From Pseudomonas sp. ACM7 (GTDB taxonomy: Bacteria; Pseudomonadota; Gammaproteobacteria; Pseudomonadales; Pseudomonadaceae): 64,000 bases of DNA. Both the position numbers and the translations under genes were made by a program. Of the stretch, positions 18,651 to 28,700 are shown piece by piece (position 1 is the stretch's first letter; every line of letters starts with the position of its first letter). The notes below the pieces were generated by a model. It was given only the letters and a program-made list of their open reading frames with translations. It made no database searches and was not told where the DNA came from. The stretch covers positions 3,540,960-3,604,959 of the forward strand of contig NZ_CP024866.1 of NCBI RefSeq assembly GCF_004136015.1, written 5' to 3'.

Positions 18651-18917
18651 TCATACCTCTTCGCGAATGCGAGTGATTAAAGAGTCTAATGTGGCAGTGT
18701 CATCTAGCAGAAGGTAGCAGCGCATCAGAACCGTCAACGGATGAACGTCCATGACGGAGGCTAGTGCGTCCACCTTTTCAAGGGTTGGGCCCTTTCCGCC
18801 ACCCTCCAGTTGGCTAAGGTAGGTTTGGCTGCTACAGCCTCCGAAGTCTTCTTGACTCAGATGACGAGATTTTCTCATCTCTCTCAAGGCCATACCAAAC
18901 GCTTGTTTCAGCTCCAT
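18651..18917 (-). CDS. XRE-family helix-turn-helix regulator
   Basis: An 88-residue protein with a Cro/CI-type HTH: MALREMRKSRHLSQEDFG, then the recognition helix SSQTYLSQLEGG and the closing GPTLEKVDALASVMDVHP. The C-terminal 20 residues could mediate dimerisation. The ATG at 18917 is preferred to the one at 18926 because GGAUGAG lies at a suitable distance. It reads away from Druantia and is a plausible regulator of the island or of the divergent gene at 19005. Confidence 0.8.
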   Translation of the reverse strand: MELKQAFGMALREMRKSRHLSQEDFGGCSSQTYLSQLEGGGKGPTLEKVDALASVMDVHPLTVLMRCYLLLDDTATLDSLITRIREEV

Positions 18918-19004
18918 TTTTCTCATCCCCGCAAAAGGAATGATGAAGCCGCCTTGAACGCCAGACCTCCATTAACTATTGTTAATATTTTGGGGGGATT
19001 TTTC

Positions 19005-19457
19005 GTGTTTAAAACGCATAGTCATGCTCAGCTATTTCCAGAACACGTTTTTGAGGGGGCGCGAGTTCAGCACTGGCAGTATGTTGAGCTCGAGATGCAT
19101 TTTCCGTGGTTTTACATGGAACTGGTGCGCGACTACGGTGACGACATTGTAGGTAGCATGCTCATGATTCCGACAGTTCCGATACTTCAGCGGATGCTTT
19201 TGGAACTGGATGATCACTCTTGGTTTGCTCAAGCCTATCTCATGTCTCCTGGCTACCTGAGGGGCGAAAATAGCTGGGTGATGGAGCCACTTGTAGAGGT
19301 GAGCCTTGCGGAAGGGGATGCGAATAATTTGGCGGGTTACATCTACAAAGTCGAAGGGGGCGCGTGCTACAGCATTCAGCACGAGAGTACGTGCGGAGGT
19401 CTTAAAATTGCTGAGATAATTTTTTCAGCGGAGCGGCATCTGCGTACGTATGGGTGA
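19005..19457 (+). CDS. hypothetical protein
   Basis: 150 residues from a GTG start preceded by GGGGGGA at 6 nt. The frame stays open upstream, but that part overlaps the divergent XRE gene. Composition is that of a folded soluble protein (FPWFYMELVRDYGDDIVG, MEPLVEVSLAEGDANNLAGYIYKVEGGACYS). No family recognised. It is divergent from the XRE regulator, with an 87-bp shared intergenic region likely to hold both promoters. Confidence 0.5.
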   Translation: MFKTHSHAQLFPEHVFEGARVQHWQYVELEMHFPWFYMELVRDYGDDIVGSMLMIPTVPILQRMLLELDDHSWFAQAYLMSPGYLRGENSWVMEPLVEVSLAEGDANNLAGYIYKVEGGACYSIQHESTCGGLKIAEIIFSAERHLRTYG

Positions 19458-19719
19458 ACCGAAATTTACGACGCAACCCTTCTGATGAATTATCGTGAAC
19501 CTAATTGCTCGGCTGGCAACCCGAATGTGGACTGGGACGATGGCAATCACGGCCGCTCTCTTCCCTCTCCCCGCTTCATGGCGGTGGGGTGATGGCACAT
19601 CGTCTAATCGGCCTTTATAAATACTGAATGTGTATGTACGATCGCCGCCACTGCATTTGCCGGCGAGTATGTACAGCGCACCTATTTAGCTTGCCAAAAG
19701 GCAGGTGCAAAGCTCCCCT

Positions 19720-19771
19720 TGATTTGTTCGGCTGATTTGTTCGGCTGATTTGTTCGGCTGATTTGTTCGGC
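19720..19771 (+). repeat. four perfect 13-bp tandem repeats upstream of druA
   Basis: The unit TGATTTGTTCGGC occurs four times head to tail without mismatch, ending about 140 bp before druA, inside a 456-bp gap (19458-19913) without a supported gene. It could be a protein-binding array controlling the Druantia operon or a slippage-prone repeat. Confidence 0.9.
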
Positions 19772-19913
19772 CGGCCTATGGCGCTGCTGCGACGCGTTAT
19801 GCTGACGTCATCCGTTTGGCTGGTTCCTCACATTTGTTTCGCTGTGTGTTGTGTATCAATCCCCTCGGTTTAAAAAAAGCTCAACTGGATCAATACTGCG
19901 CAGGAAGCAATAG

Positions 19914-21149
19914 ATGCCAAACGGCAACGCAATCATTATTGGCGTTAATCTCAGGGAAGCCAACCTGAAGCGAAAGCTTCGCGAGCACCTGCATTCTTTG
20001 GGCTTCACTAAGACCGCTGAAGGGGCTTTGCGCGCGCCGGGAAATAGCAAGGATGCGATCCGCACGTTGCACAGCGCTCAGCGAGAGGAGCGCCTTATCG
20101 CCAGCGAGAACTTCGTTACGAGGGCTGGTGGAAAACTGATGCAATACTTTGCGTCAGGAATGGATGTAAAACCCGAAAAAATCTCTCCAGTATTGGAAAG
20201 GGTTTCGTCCGGTACTTGGCAAAGCGACCTTTTTAGGCTCGCTTCGATGTCATGGTCCGTCCCAGTATCCAGCGGTTTTGGTAGGCGCTTGCGTTATCTC
20301 GTTTGGGACCAAAGCAATGGGAAGCTAATGGGGATCATTGCGGTCGGTGATCCGGTTTTCAACCTTGGTGTAAGAGACAAATTCATAGGCTGGAACTCGG
20401 AAGATCGCGGCGCCAGGCTTGTCAATCTTATGGATGCTTACGTACTCGGCGCAATCCCGCCGTACAACGCTTTGCTTGGTGGGAAGTTGATCGCCTGTCT
20501 TCTCCGCAGCCGAGATATCTACAACGATTTCGCCAAAACCTACGGAGCCTCGACTGGCATTATCTCGCAGAAAAAAAAGAAGGCTCGCCTGCTTTCCATC
20601 ATCACGACATCATCGATGGGGCGATCCTCGGTCTATAACCGACTCAAGCTGAACGGGACTGAGTATCTCAAGTCGATTGGCTATACAGGCGGCTGGGGGC
20701 ATTTTCACATCCCCGACTGGCTGTTCATGGAATTGCGGGACTACCTACGCCATATCGACCATACCTATGCAGATCAGCATGCCTATGGTCAGGGCCCCAA
20801 TTGGCGGCTACGGACCACTCGAGCTGCCCTGCTTGCACTGGGGTTTAAAGATGATTTGATGCGGCACGGGATTCAGCGCGAGGTTTTTATATGTCAAATT
20901 GCCTCCAACGCGACTAAAATTTTGCAGACTGGGAAAGGCAAGCCAGAGATCAGTTCGCTTTTATCGGTGAGGGAAATTGCCGATATGGCATTGGATCGTT
21001 GGGTTATACCGCGAGCAAACAATACTCCGGATTTTAAGTATTGGAGGCCTAACGATCTCATTCACTTGTTTGGCAGCCAAGCGGAAGTCCTTAGAGCCCA
21101 AGTAGAGCGAACTGACGCGCTCGGTAAACGCGCGGGGACCAAAACCTAG
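19914..21149 (+). CDS. druA: Druantia anti-phage system protein DruA
   Basis: A 411-residue DUF4338 protein, the hallmark of Druantia systems. Recognisable family blocks include GRRLRYLVWDQSNGKLMGIIAVGDPVF, GWNSEDRGARLVNLMDAYVLGAIPPYN, LLGGKLIACLLRS, TTSSMGRSSVYNRLKL, GYTGGWGHFHIPDWLF and YGQGPNWRLRTTRAALLALG. Its biochemical role is not established. AGGAAG lies about 10 nt before the ATG. First gene of a five-gene operon in the order of Druantia type I. Confidence 0.95.
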   Translation: MPNGNAIIIGVNLREANLKRKLREHLHSLGFTKTAEGALRAPGNSKDAIRTLHSAQREERLIASENFVTRAGGKLMQYFASGMDVKPEKISPVLERVSSGTWQSDLFRLASMSWSVPVSSGFGRRLRYLVWDQSNGKLMGIIAVGDPVFNLGVRDKFIGWNSEDRGARLVNLMDAYVLGAIPPYNALLGGKLIACLLRSRDIYNDFAKTYGASTGIISQKKKKARLLSIITTSSMGRSSVYNRLKLNGTEYLKSIGYTGGWGHFHIPDWLFMELRDYLRHIDHTYADQHAYGQGPNWRLRTTRAALLALGFKDDLMRHGIQREVFICQIASNATKILQTGKGKPEISSLLSVREIADMALDRWVIPRANNTPDFKYWRPNDLIHLFGSQAEVLRAQVERTDALGKRAGTKT

Positions 21150-21168
21150 GCACGTAGGGAGATGTGCA

Positions 21169-22815
21169 TTGGACTATGCGTATAACAAACTGACGAACAA
21201 GGTCGAATCTGCTGATCAGGCTACAGGCTTTGACCTGTACACCTGTCCATGCTGCAAAGCGATGATGAGTCATCGCGCAGGGACCATCCGAAAGAAATAC
21301 TTCGCCCACTGGCCCGGGTGGGGAACGCCTGAGTGCGAAAATTTTTCACCGGGTCAGCAGACACAAAATACCCAAAGTGGTGTTTTTACTGCGCTGACGA
21401 AACGGCGGATGGATCTGCGGCTGATCATTCCAAAGGAGCAAGGCCGTACCGGATGGTATTTTGAACTCGTGTTGCCGTCGTGCCGAGCGTGCGATGCCAC
21501 TGTCACGGTGGATGTGGGGGGGCGCCTACAACCGATCAACATGCGCGGTATGACTGATGGCTTTCGGGTCATGGCCGAGCTGTCGACGGAAAATTTTCGA
21601 ATAGTATCCTTTGATGGCGACCCTGATCCTTTTTTTAAAGGGAGCGTGGAGCGAGAGTGCCTAGGATTTCCATCTTTTGGTGCTGCTGCCTTTACTGCTT
21701 CGGGACGCGGAGAGACTCGAGGGTTTCCTAGAGCGCAGGAACTCAGAGGTTCAGAGACCTATGCGTTGCTGTGGAAGGAGCCTGCGACCCCCGATTTTCC
21801 GAATGAGCTAGTTCTCGACTGGCTTGTTGGCAGGCAAGGTTGGCACCACGCGCTCGTTACGCTTCCCGATAGGCCCTCATCAGAATGCTCACAGTGGCTT
21901 CAGTCCTTTACTGGATTGATCGTTCATCCGCCCGTGCCCTACATCATTCCTATTTGGCCGTTTCTAACGCGAAACTCCAGCATCCACACTATTGAATGCG
22001 CTGAATCATCAGTGGTTTTGCTTTCGGCTCATATGATGCCTATGGGGCTGCAAGACCAAGGGCCGACGATGCAAGCGTTTGGTGGAAGTGACCGCCTTTC
22101 AGCTACAGGGGTCGATCGATCGCCAGCGTTCTTTGCTTTGACACCGGAGAGAATAGAGTACTTCCGTGTGGGCAAGAATGAGTATCAAGATCTCCAAAGG
22201 GTCTTCACCCGCTCCCCTTCGCTAGGACGTAACCAAAGAATACCTGCCGTTGAGGTCATATTTAAGGGGCTGGATGGGGCATGCTTGGTAGTCCCGATAC
22301 ATCAGAAAAGATGCAAGACTCTACTCGCGGCCGTCCGGGCTCAAGAACTGTCGCTTGAGTACCTCGCAATGCCTCCTGGTACTGAAGGACAGCTTATTAC
22401 CGAAAGACGCTCTGAACGCTGCGAAGTTAACCTCTCCGCCGGCGTGGCCCCAGCTTCCCATAATCAGCATCAGCGCCTTCTTCCACTTGAGGTGCAAGCA
22501 TCTGTCATCTGCTATCTGACTGACCCAGAGTGCCGTATCGATCTGAATTTCAGCGGATTCGGGCGACTACGCCTATACGGGGAACAATCCTCACCTGTTG
22601 CTGAGAAGACGTTGTTGACGCTTGGCCCAAGCTTAAGAGCTAGGGTTCACAGTTATATGTGTCAGTTGCAAGTAAGCACGCCGATGCTTGAGTCTGCGGA
22701 TGATCATTCGCTGGTTCGTGCATTCTCTGTGGTGAGGCCGCAACCGGAACTTATCCCGCATCACCGTACGTTAGCGACGAAAATCCTAGCTTGCGGTTTT
22801 GAACTTAACATTTAG
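21169..22815 (+). CDS. druB: Druantia type I protein DruB
   Basis: A 548-residue protein in the DruB position and of fitting size. The N-terminal ~60 residues carry a metal-binding-like pattern (YTCPCCKAMMSHR, then RKKYFAHWPGWGTPEC) reminiscent of the CoiA-type Cys/His N-terminus. The rest has no recognised domain. The start is TTG at 21169, preceded by GGGAGA at about 8 nt; an ATG just upstream is out of frame. The gap to druA is 19 bp. The assignment rests on operon order with druA and druE. Confidence 0.85.
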   Translation: MDYAYNKLTNKVESADQATGFDLYTCPCCKAMMSHRAGTIRKKYFAHWPGWGTPECENFSPGQQTQNTQSGVFTALTKRRMDLRLIIPKEQGRTGWYFELVLPSCRACDATVTVDVGGRLQPINMRGMTDGFRVMAELSTENFRIVSFDGDPDPFFKGSVERECLGFPSFGAAAFTASGRGETRGFPRAQELRGSETYALLWKEPATPDFPNELVLDWLVGRQGWHHALVTLPDRPSSECSQWLQSFTGLIVHPPVPYIIPIWPFLTRNSSIHTIECAESSVVLLSAHMMPMGLQDQGPTMQAFGGSDRLSATGVDRSPAFFALTPERIEYFRVGKNEYQDLQRVFTRSPSLGRNQRIPAVEVIFKGLDGACLVVPIHQKRCKTLLAAVRAQELSLEYLAMPPGTEGQLITERRSERCEVNLSAGVAPASHNQHQRLLPLEVQASVICYLTDPECRIDLNFSGFGRLRLYGEQSSPVAEKTLLTLGPSLRARVHSYMCQLQVSTPMLESADDHSLVRAFSVVRPQPELIPHHRTLATKILACGFELNI

Positions 22816-22831
22816 GAGTAGGTGTCTCGCC

Positions 22832-24721
22832 ATGAGTTACCAATATGGCCAGGAGGCAAGGGATCGTATCTCAGCGCTCGGGCAGACAGCGGTTGCTAAC
22901 TTCATCGATGAAGTTCCTCTAGCGTTTCGAAAACCGTTTTACGACCGTCAGCCGGCTATGCCGGGTTTTAGGCGAGGTACGCCACCCGAATTCAAAAAGA
23001 AGCAAGAGCGTCTGGTTGGCCATCTTGTTCACCAACAGTTAGGTCCGAAAGGGGATGCCGATTGGAAGCTATTTGCCGCCTTGTGGCTGGCATGGGCGAA
23101 AAACCGGTTGGGTGTTGATTTTCCCGTAAATGATGACCCCTATCTCACACCAGATTCGGGGTTAGCCTTCCTGAGGAGTCTGGCGGATCAGTTTCCTGAT
23201 AGTCCGAGAGAGACAGTCGAGCGCCTATTCTGCTTTAGCGGATTTGCAGATCAGGCCGCCGCGCTAGTTGCGTTGGGGAATTTCCGCCCGGCATCGACCC
23301 TTGCCCGTGATCGCATGATCAATGAGCTACCCGGACGTCTGGATAAGATTGAGGACTACATTGAAATTGCAGAGCCGGCGGCAGAAGAGACGGCGAAGCG
23401 GATTGACCAATTTGAGTCCAACTTGGGCTCTCTGACCAAAAAGATTGATCTGGTTGCTTCTGCCATAAGTGATGCTGACAGTGATGTGAGTGATTTGCGG
23501 ACCTCACTCGACGCAGTAGCTGCGAGCGCTGACACACTCGAAAAATCGGTCCAATCTCTGGACACTGCTGGGAAGCAGGCTTCTGAATCAATCTCTACCT
23601 TCAACGGTCGTGCTGAATTTCTCGAAAAAAACCTAGAGGCACTTTCGGTCAAGGCAGAAAAATGGCATGAATTCTTCGCTGAGATTTCGGAATTAAAAGA
23701 GGCAATTCATCAGATCCGTCTGCATGAAGACGGTTGGAACAAGACTGCCAATGCGATTGATGTGTTGGCCGAGCGTTTGAACGTGCTAGAAGCCAATCTT
23801 TCGAAAGCAGGCGACGGTTTTTCTAAAAAATATCAGGCCCTGATTTTTGAAACGGAGCCACAGGGGCCGCTCGTTGAAATCAACTCTCTTAAGATCGCCT
23901 GTGAAACGATTGCTTGGAACCTTCAGGCATGCGGGATTTTAAATGGTGTCGCAACCAATATTGCTCGTCAGATTTTGGCGGCGCTCGCCACTGGACAGAT
24001 GATCCAATTTTCGGGCTCGATTGCCGACTTGGTGGCGGATTCTGTCGCGGCCGCTGTAGGTGGCCCAAAATTTCATGAATGGCGAGTGCCTGTCGGCCTC
24101 ATTTCAGATGAGGTTGCAACTGACTGCCTTGAAGTCGCTGAAGATTCGTCGGGTTGTTTGCTCATCAAGGGCGCCAACCGTTCAGCATTTGAAATTTACG
24201 GAACCGCGATTCGTGACGTCGTCGTGCGCCGTCAGTATTCCATCTTGCTCTATCGTCGCCTCGCTCTGATCGCCTCTTGGACACAAGGGCCTGCTGCATT
24301 TTCTGATGGTGGCACTCTTGCCGAACTAGGCCCTGTTTTTGATACCGACACTTTCCGTATGCGGGGAGGAGTTGCCAGTTTGCCAGGTCTGAAGTTTGGT
24401 CATCTCATGTGCGATTCTTGGGACCAACTCCCAGGCTTTGATGAGAATTTGCCACCAGCGCCTGTTATGGAATTGAAAGACGGTCTTCGGGAGGCAGGCT
24501 TTTCTCCCGGCAATCTTTGGCTAAGAAGTGCAGAGCGCGCCTTCGTGCGTCTGAGAACATTGCCAGGCGCGAGTGCAGAGGAAGATCTACATTCTCTGCT
24601 GAGGTTTTGGGCACTGCCTTGGGCAAAGGCGACTGCGGGACCAGCCGACGACATAGCTCGATTAGCCGATCAAGTGCTCGCAGGTATGCGAAGTGAAGTT
24701 GCGCTTATTGAGGGAATTTAG
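22832..24721 (+). CDS. druC: Druantia type I protein DruC
   Basis: A 629-residue protein. Residues about 160-320 form a long coiled coil (for example RLDKIEDYIEIAEPAAEETA, then QFESNLGSLTKKIDLV). The N- and C-terminal domains are globular and not recognised. The ATG at 22832 has TAGGAGTAGG upstream and is preferred to the TTG at 22799, which lies in druB. A coiled-coil protein in this position fits DruC. Its stop abuts the druD start with no gap. Confidence 0.85.
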   Translation: MSYQYGQEARDRISALGQTAVANFIDEVPLAFRKPFYDRQPAMPGFRRGTPPEFKKKQERLVGHLVHQQLGPKGDADWKLFAALWLAWAKNRLGVDFPVNDDPYLTPDSGLAFLRSLADQFPDSPRETVERLFCFSGFADQAAALVALGNFRPASTLARDRMINELPGRLDKIEDYIEIAEPAAEETAKRIDQFESNLGSLTKKIDLVASAISDADSDVSDLRTSLDAVAASADTLEKSVQSLDTAGKQASESISTFNGRAEFLEKNLEALSVKAEKWHEFFAEISELKEAIHQIRLHEDGWNKTANAIDVLAERLNVLEANLSKAGDGFSKKYQALIFETEPQGPLVEINSLKIACETIAWNLQACGILNGVATNIARQILAALATGQMIQFSGSIADLVADSVAAAVGGPKFHEWRVPVGLISDEVATDCLEVAEDSSGCLLIKGANRSAFEIYGTAIRDVVVRRQYSILLYRRLALIASWTQGPAAFSDGGTLAELGPVFDTDTFRMRGGVASLPGLKFGHLMCDSWDQLPGFDENLPPAPVMELKDGLREAGFSPGNLWLRSAERAFVRLRTLPGASAEEDLHSLLRFWALPWAKATAGPADDIARLADQVLAGMRSEVALIEGI

Positions 24722-25738
24722 ATGAAGTGGCAGGCGACGTCCCGAGATGAAGCCCTAAAAGTTCTCGCAGTAAGCATCGGATGCAAAGTCTCTGGCGAAG
24801 GGCTTCGTATTGCCGTGATATCAGAATGTTTGCGAGCTGCATCATATCTGTGCTCCGCCCCGGTTGAAGGATACGGAGCCTGGAAGTCTGCGGCGTCCCT
24901 TAGCTTAACCAGCATGGTCCGCCGGCGCTTGAGCTCGATTTGGCCGGAATTGGCCGAGGAAGGTGATACTCCGCATGGAGTTATGACTGTCCTTAATAGT
25001 CTAGGCGACGTGGGAGATCTGGCGAAGGTTGAGGGCAGCAGATGGCTCACATCACCAGCTCGAGGTGTCAGAGCGGCAGATAGCACGGCAGTTGTAATTG
25101 GAGGCGGTCCATCTCAGACATTCCCGCGTTCAGTTCAGTTGATATCTAGCGGCAGGGTGCGCCTTGTTGATGCGAGATCCTGTGAAGGTTGGATTGATAT
25201 TTGTGACGCTCATGAATGGATTGGCGCTCCTATGGAGGGACTGGAAGCATGGTCTGCACGAGTGCTCGCAGCGGCAAGGGGCCGGCTAGCCGATGCTCCG
25301 GGTGAATTGAACGAAATTTCAATTTATTCGACCGGCAGATGGGCGCAACTCGTGACCATGCCGAGCGCAGAGGGGATCTTCCTCTCCAAGTGCCAGACTG
25401 GACCAATGCACTCTTATTTTATTGGCAGTTTTTTTCGCGGTCGTCTTCGGAAAATGGCGTCTTTGGATTCCCAAGATGCCAGGCGTCTTAGTTTTCAACT
25501 AGACATCCAAGCTGGATGCCAGATGAAGGTCGAGGCCAAGACTTCGCATGGGTTCACAAAGCTTCAATTGTGGCGGCGACTACCGCGAGAAGAGGAAAAA
25601 ACGCTTTTTCTTGGTTGGCAAATACCAAGCCCAGGAGGTGCGCACCCAGGCGTCACCTCCCACGTTTTACCTACAGAAATGCTACCCATTGTGCGCAGCG
25701 CGCTTGACGGGCTTGGCGTAGTTTTGCATCAGCGCTGA
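24722..25738 (+). CDS. druD: Druantia type I protein DruD
   Basis: A 338-residue protein starting directly after the druC stop (TAGATG), so translation is coupled. No domain recognised; a mixed alpha/beta composition is evident. It is assigned by position between druC and the large helicase. druE starts 19 bp after its stop. Confidence 0.83.
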   Translation: MKWQATSRDEALKVLAVSIGCKVSGEGLRIAVISECLRAASYLCSAPVEGYGAWKSAASLSLTSMVRRRLSSIWPELAEEGDTPHGVMTVLNSLGDVGDLAKVEGSRWLTSPARGVRAADSTAVVIGGGPSQTFPRSVQLISSGRVRLVDARSCEGWIDICDAHEWIGAPMEGLEAWSARVLAAARGRLADAPGELNEISIYSTGRWAQLVTMPSAEGIFLSKCQTGPMHSYFIGSFFRGRLRKMASLDSQDARRLSFQLDIQAGCQMKVEAKTSHGFTKLQLWRRLPREEEKTLFLGWQIPSPGGAHPGVTSHVLPTEMLPIVRSALDGLGVVLHQR

Positions 25739-25757
25739 AGCGCGAAGGAGGGATCTG

Positions 25758-28700
25758 ATGAGCGTCACGTCGATGATGGCTGAAGCAACTGGTGTCCACG
25801 AGACAACAAAAAGCTTGGCTGATAGCTTGAGACAATACATTGAAGCCCAATACCACATCAGGGACGAGGGACTTGTCAGAGAACGCAATGCGCTTTTGCA
25901 GGCAGATGGGACGGTGGCTCAAACACCTTATGTGGAGGCGACCGCAGTTTATAAAATTGGCGCACCATACAACAGTTTGCCTATTCCAAAAATCGCAGCC
26001 GAGGTACTGACACAACTATCGGTGATGGGCTTGGGACTTTACCCTCTACCATACGAGCACCAATCTCAGGCACTCGTCTCGTTCCTTGGGAGGGACGCAG
26101 AAGATCTTGTGATAGCGACAGGTACAGGCTCGGGAAAGACCGAGAGCTTTCTTATGCCCATCATCGGGAAACTAGCAATAGAAGGTGAGGAACGGCCAGA
26201 GTCCGCTGCTATGCCTGGCTGCAGGGCGCTGCTGCTGTACCCGATGAACGCCTTGGTCAATGATCAGTTGGCCCGTATTCGCCGTATGCTTGGAAACCGA
26301 GATGCGTCCGCAATCATATCCAAAGGGCGGAATGCGCCGGTACGTTTCGGTAGCTACACGGGACGCACTCCGTATCCTGGGCCCCGGTCGCCCGGTCGTG
26401 ATGAGCGCCTTATTAAGCCTCTCTTTGAAGAGTTCTATAAAAAGGTAGGGAAAGTCCCGGCAGTAAAAAGCGAACTTGATCGGATCGGCCGGTGGCCGAG
26501 TAAGGATCTCGAAGCATTTTACGGCGAGGACACTGTCAAGATCAAAACAAACTCCGCAGGGAAGCAAACTGCCTCAAATAATTGGAGGGGAAGGCTAAAA
26601 ACTCAGCCAGATGACCGTGAGCTAATGACTCGTGATGAAATTCAGACGCGCTGTCCTGAATTGCTGGTCACGAACTACTCTATGCTCGAATACATGCTCA
26701 TGCGGCCGATTGAGCGAGACATTTTCGACCAGACGAAAGACTGGTTGAAAAAAGACTCCCGAAACGAATTCATACTCGTCCTTGATGAAGCCCACATGTA
26801 TCGAGGTGCCGGTGGGGCGGAGGTCGCCCTTCTAATCCGTCGTCTGTGCGCCCGTTTGGAAATTCCTCGCGAGCGGATGCGCTGCATCCTAACGAGTGCA
26901 AGTCTTGGTCGCGATGAGACGGCAGCCGCGGACGGAGAACGTTTTGCGCGCGATTTGACGGGGCTGCCTGAAGGATCTTCGCGACGGATCAAAGTTATTC
27001 AGGGCACACCCGAGCCAAGATCTACCGAATACACCGTTACTCAAAAACAAATCGACGCTTTGGCCGATTTTGATTTGAATGCGTTCCAACGAGCCGCTGA
27101 TGATCTCGCCGCGTCGGCAAACGCCGCAGCGGTTCTCGCCGGAAGGCTTGACTGGAGTGCCCCACAGGCAAATGACAAACCTTCATTTCGCGATTGGCTA
27201 TTCAACAGTCTTACTGACTTCGGGCCGCTGGAGAAGCTCATTACACTGGTGTCGGGCAAGGCCGTCCGCTTGGACACGCTGAGCGAGACGCTTTTTCCTG
27301 ATTGCACTCTAGACAAGGCTGAAAAGGCGACAGATGCGCTACTCGCCCTAGGTAGCTACGCGCAACGACGATCGGACAACCGAGTACTACTGCCCACTCG
27401 TCTTCACCTCTTTCACCGAGGACTACCAGGATTACATGCCTGCGTCGACCCAAACTGCACCAATCGTTTGGCGGACCACCGAGGCTCTACTATCTTGGGG
27501 CGGTTGCATACCAAGCCTTTGACTCAGTGCGGCTGTGAGTCTAACAGCCGTGTTTTTGAGCTACTGACTCACCGCGATTGTGGAGCCGCGTTCATTCGAG
27601 GCTATGTAAGTGAGGAAAGGCATTTCGTGTGGCATCAGCCAAGCGGACCTTTGTCAGAAGGTGGAATCGCTCCGCTCATGCCGATTGAGATTTTTGTAGA
27701 GGAAAATGCCCACCCCCGCAGTCGACACATAGATATGTGGTTGCATATGTCCACGGGCATCCTCACTGCTGTGAGTCCAGGTGAAAATACGGGCTACCGA
27801 AAAGTACGCATACCTGACAAACCACCGACCGGCGGCGATCTAACCTTTGATAACTGTCCGGTTTGTATTCGTAGAGTAAGGAGCGCCAAAGGTGACCCTT
27901 CGAAAATCATGGACCATGTCACAAAAGGTGAAGCACCGTTCACCACATTGGTCCGGACTCAAATGGCGCGGCAACCAGCCAGTCGCACTACTGATGCGCG
28001 ACATCCGAACGGTGGTCGAAAGGTTCTCATATTTTCTGACGGTCGGCAGAAAGCGGCTAGGCTTGCTCGGGATATCCCACGTGATATCGAGCTTGATGTT
28101 TTTCGCCAGGCCATAGCGCTAGCGTGTCAAAGGCTGCGCGAAAACCAGCAAGATCCTCGACCTACGTCAATGCTCTACCTCGCCTTCCTTCAAATTCTGA
28201 CAGAGCAAGATCTCCCGATATTTGATGGACTCGATGCGAAAAGAATTGAGGAGGTACGTGCGGTTTATGAACGTGATTATGGGCCCGATTATTTGCAAGA
28301 AGCGCTAGGAGATGGGAACCCTCCGAGCGACTTTCCTGCTCGGTATCGTATCGCCCTGCTGAAGCTGCTCTGCAGTAACTACTACTCCCTTTCAGGAACC
28401 ACCGTTGGTTTCGTTGAGCCATCTCAAAGGAAGTACAAAGCGCTGAAAGAAGAGCTCAAAACTGCTGGCATCGTCATCTGTGACGAGGACGTCCGTGCCC
28501 TTGCGGTTGGATGGATTGATTCGCTCCTTCAAGACTTCGCATTTGATTCGTCGATAGATCCGATACTTCGTTACAAGGCGGCCGGCTACCCTAAATCAGG
28601 CTGGGGTAGCAAGGGGCAGTTTGACAAGGAGTTGAGGGTGGCGTTAACCAGTCATCTCGGATGGGCCAGCACTACCTTTGAGTCAGTTGAAACGATTTTT

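Noticed and set aside
19720..19771. CRISPR array
   Set aside because: The repeats are directly abutting with no spacers and there are no cas genes.
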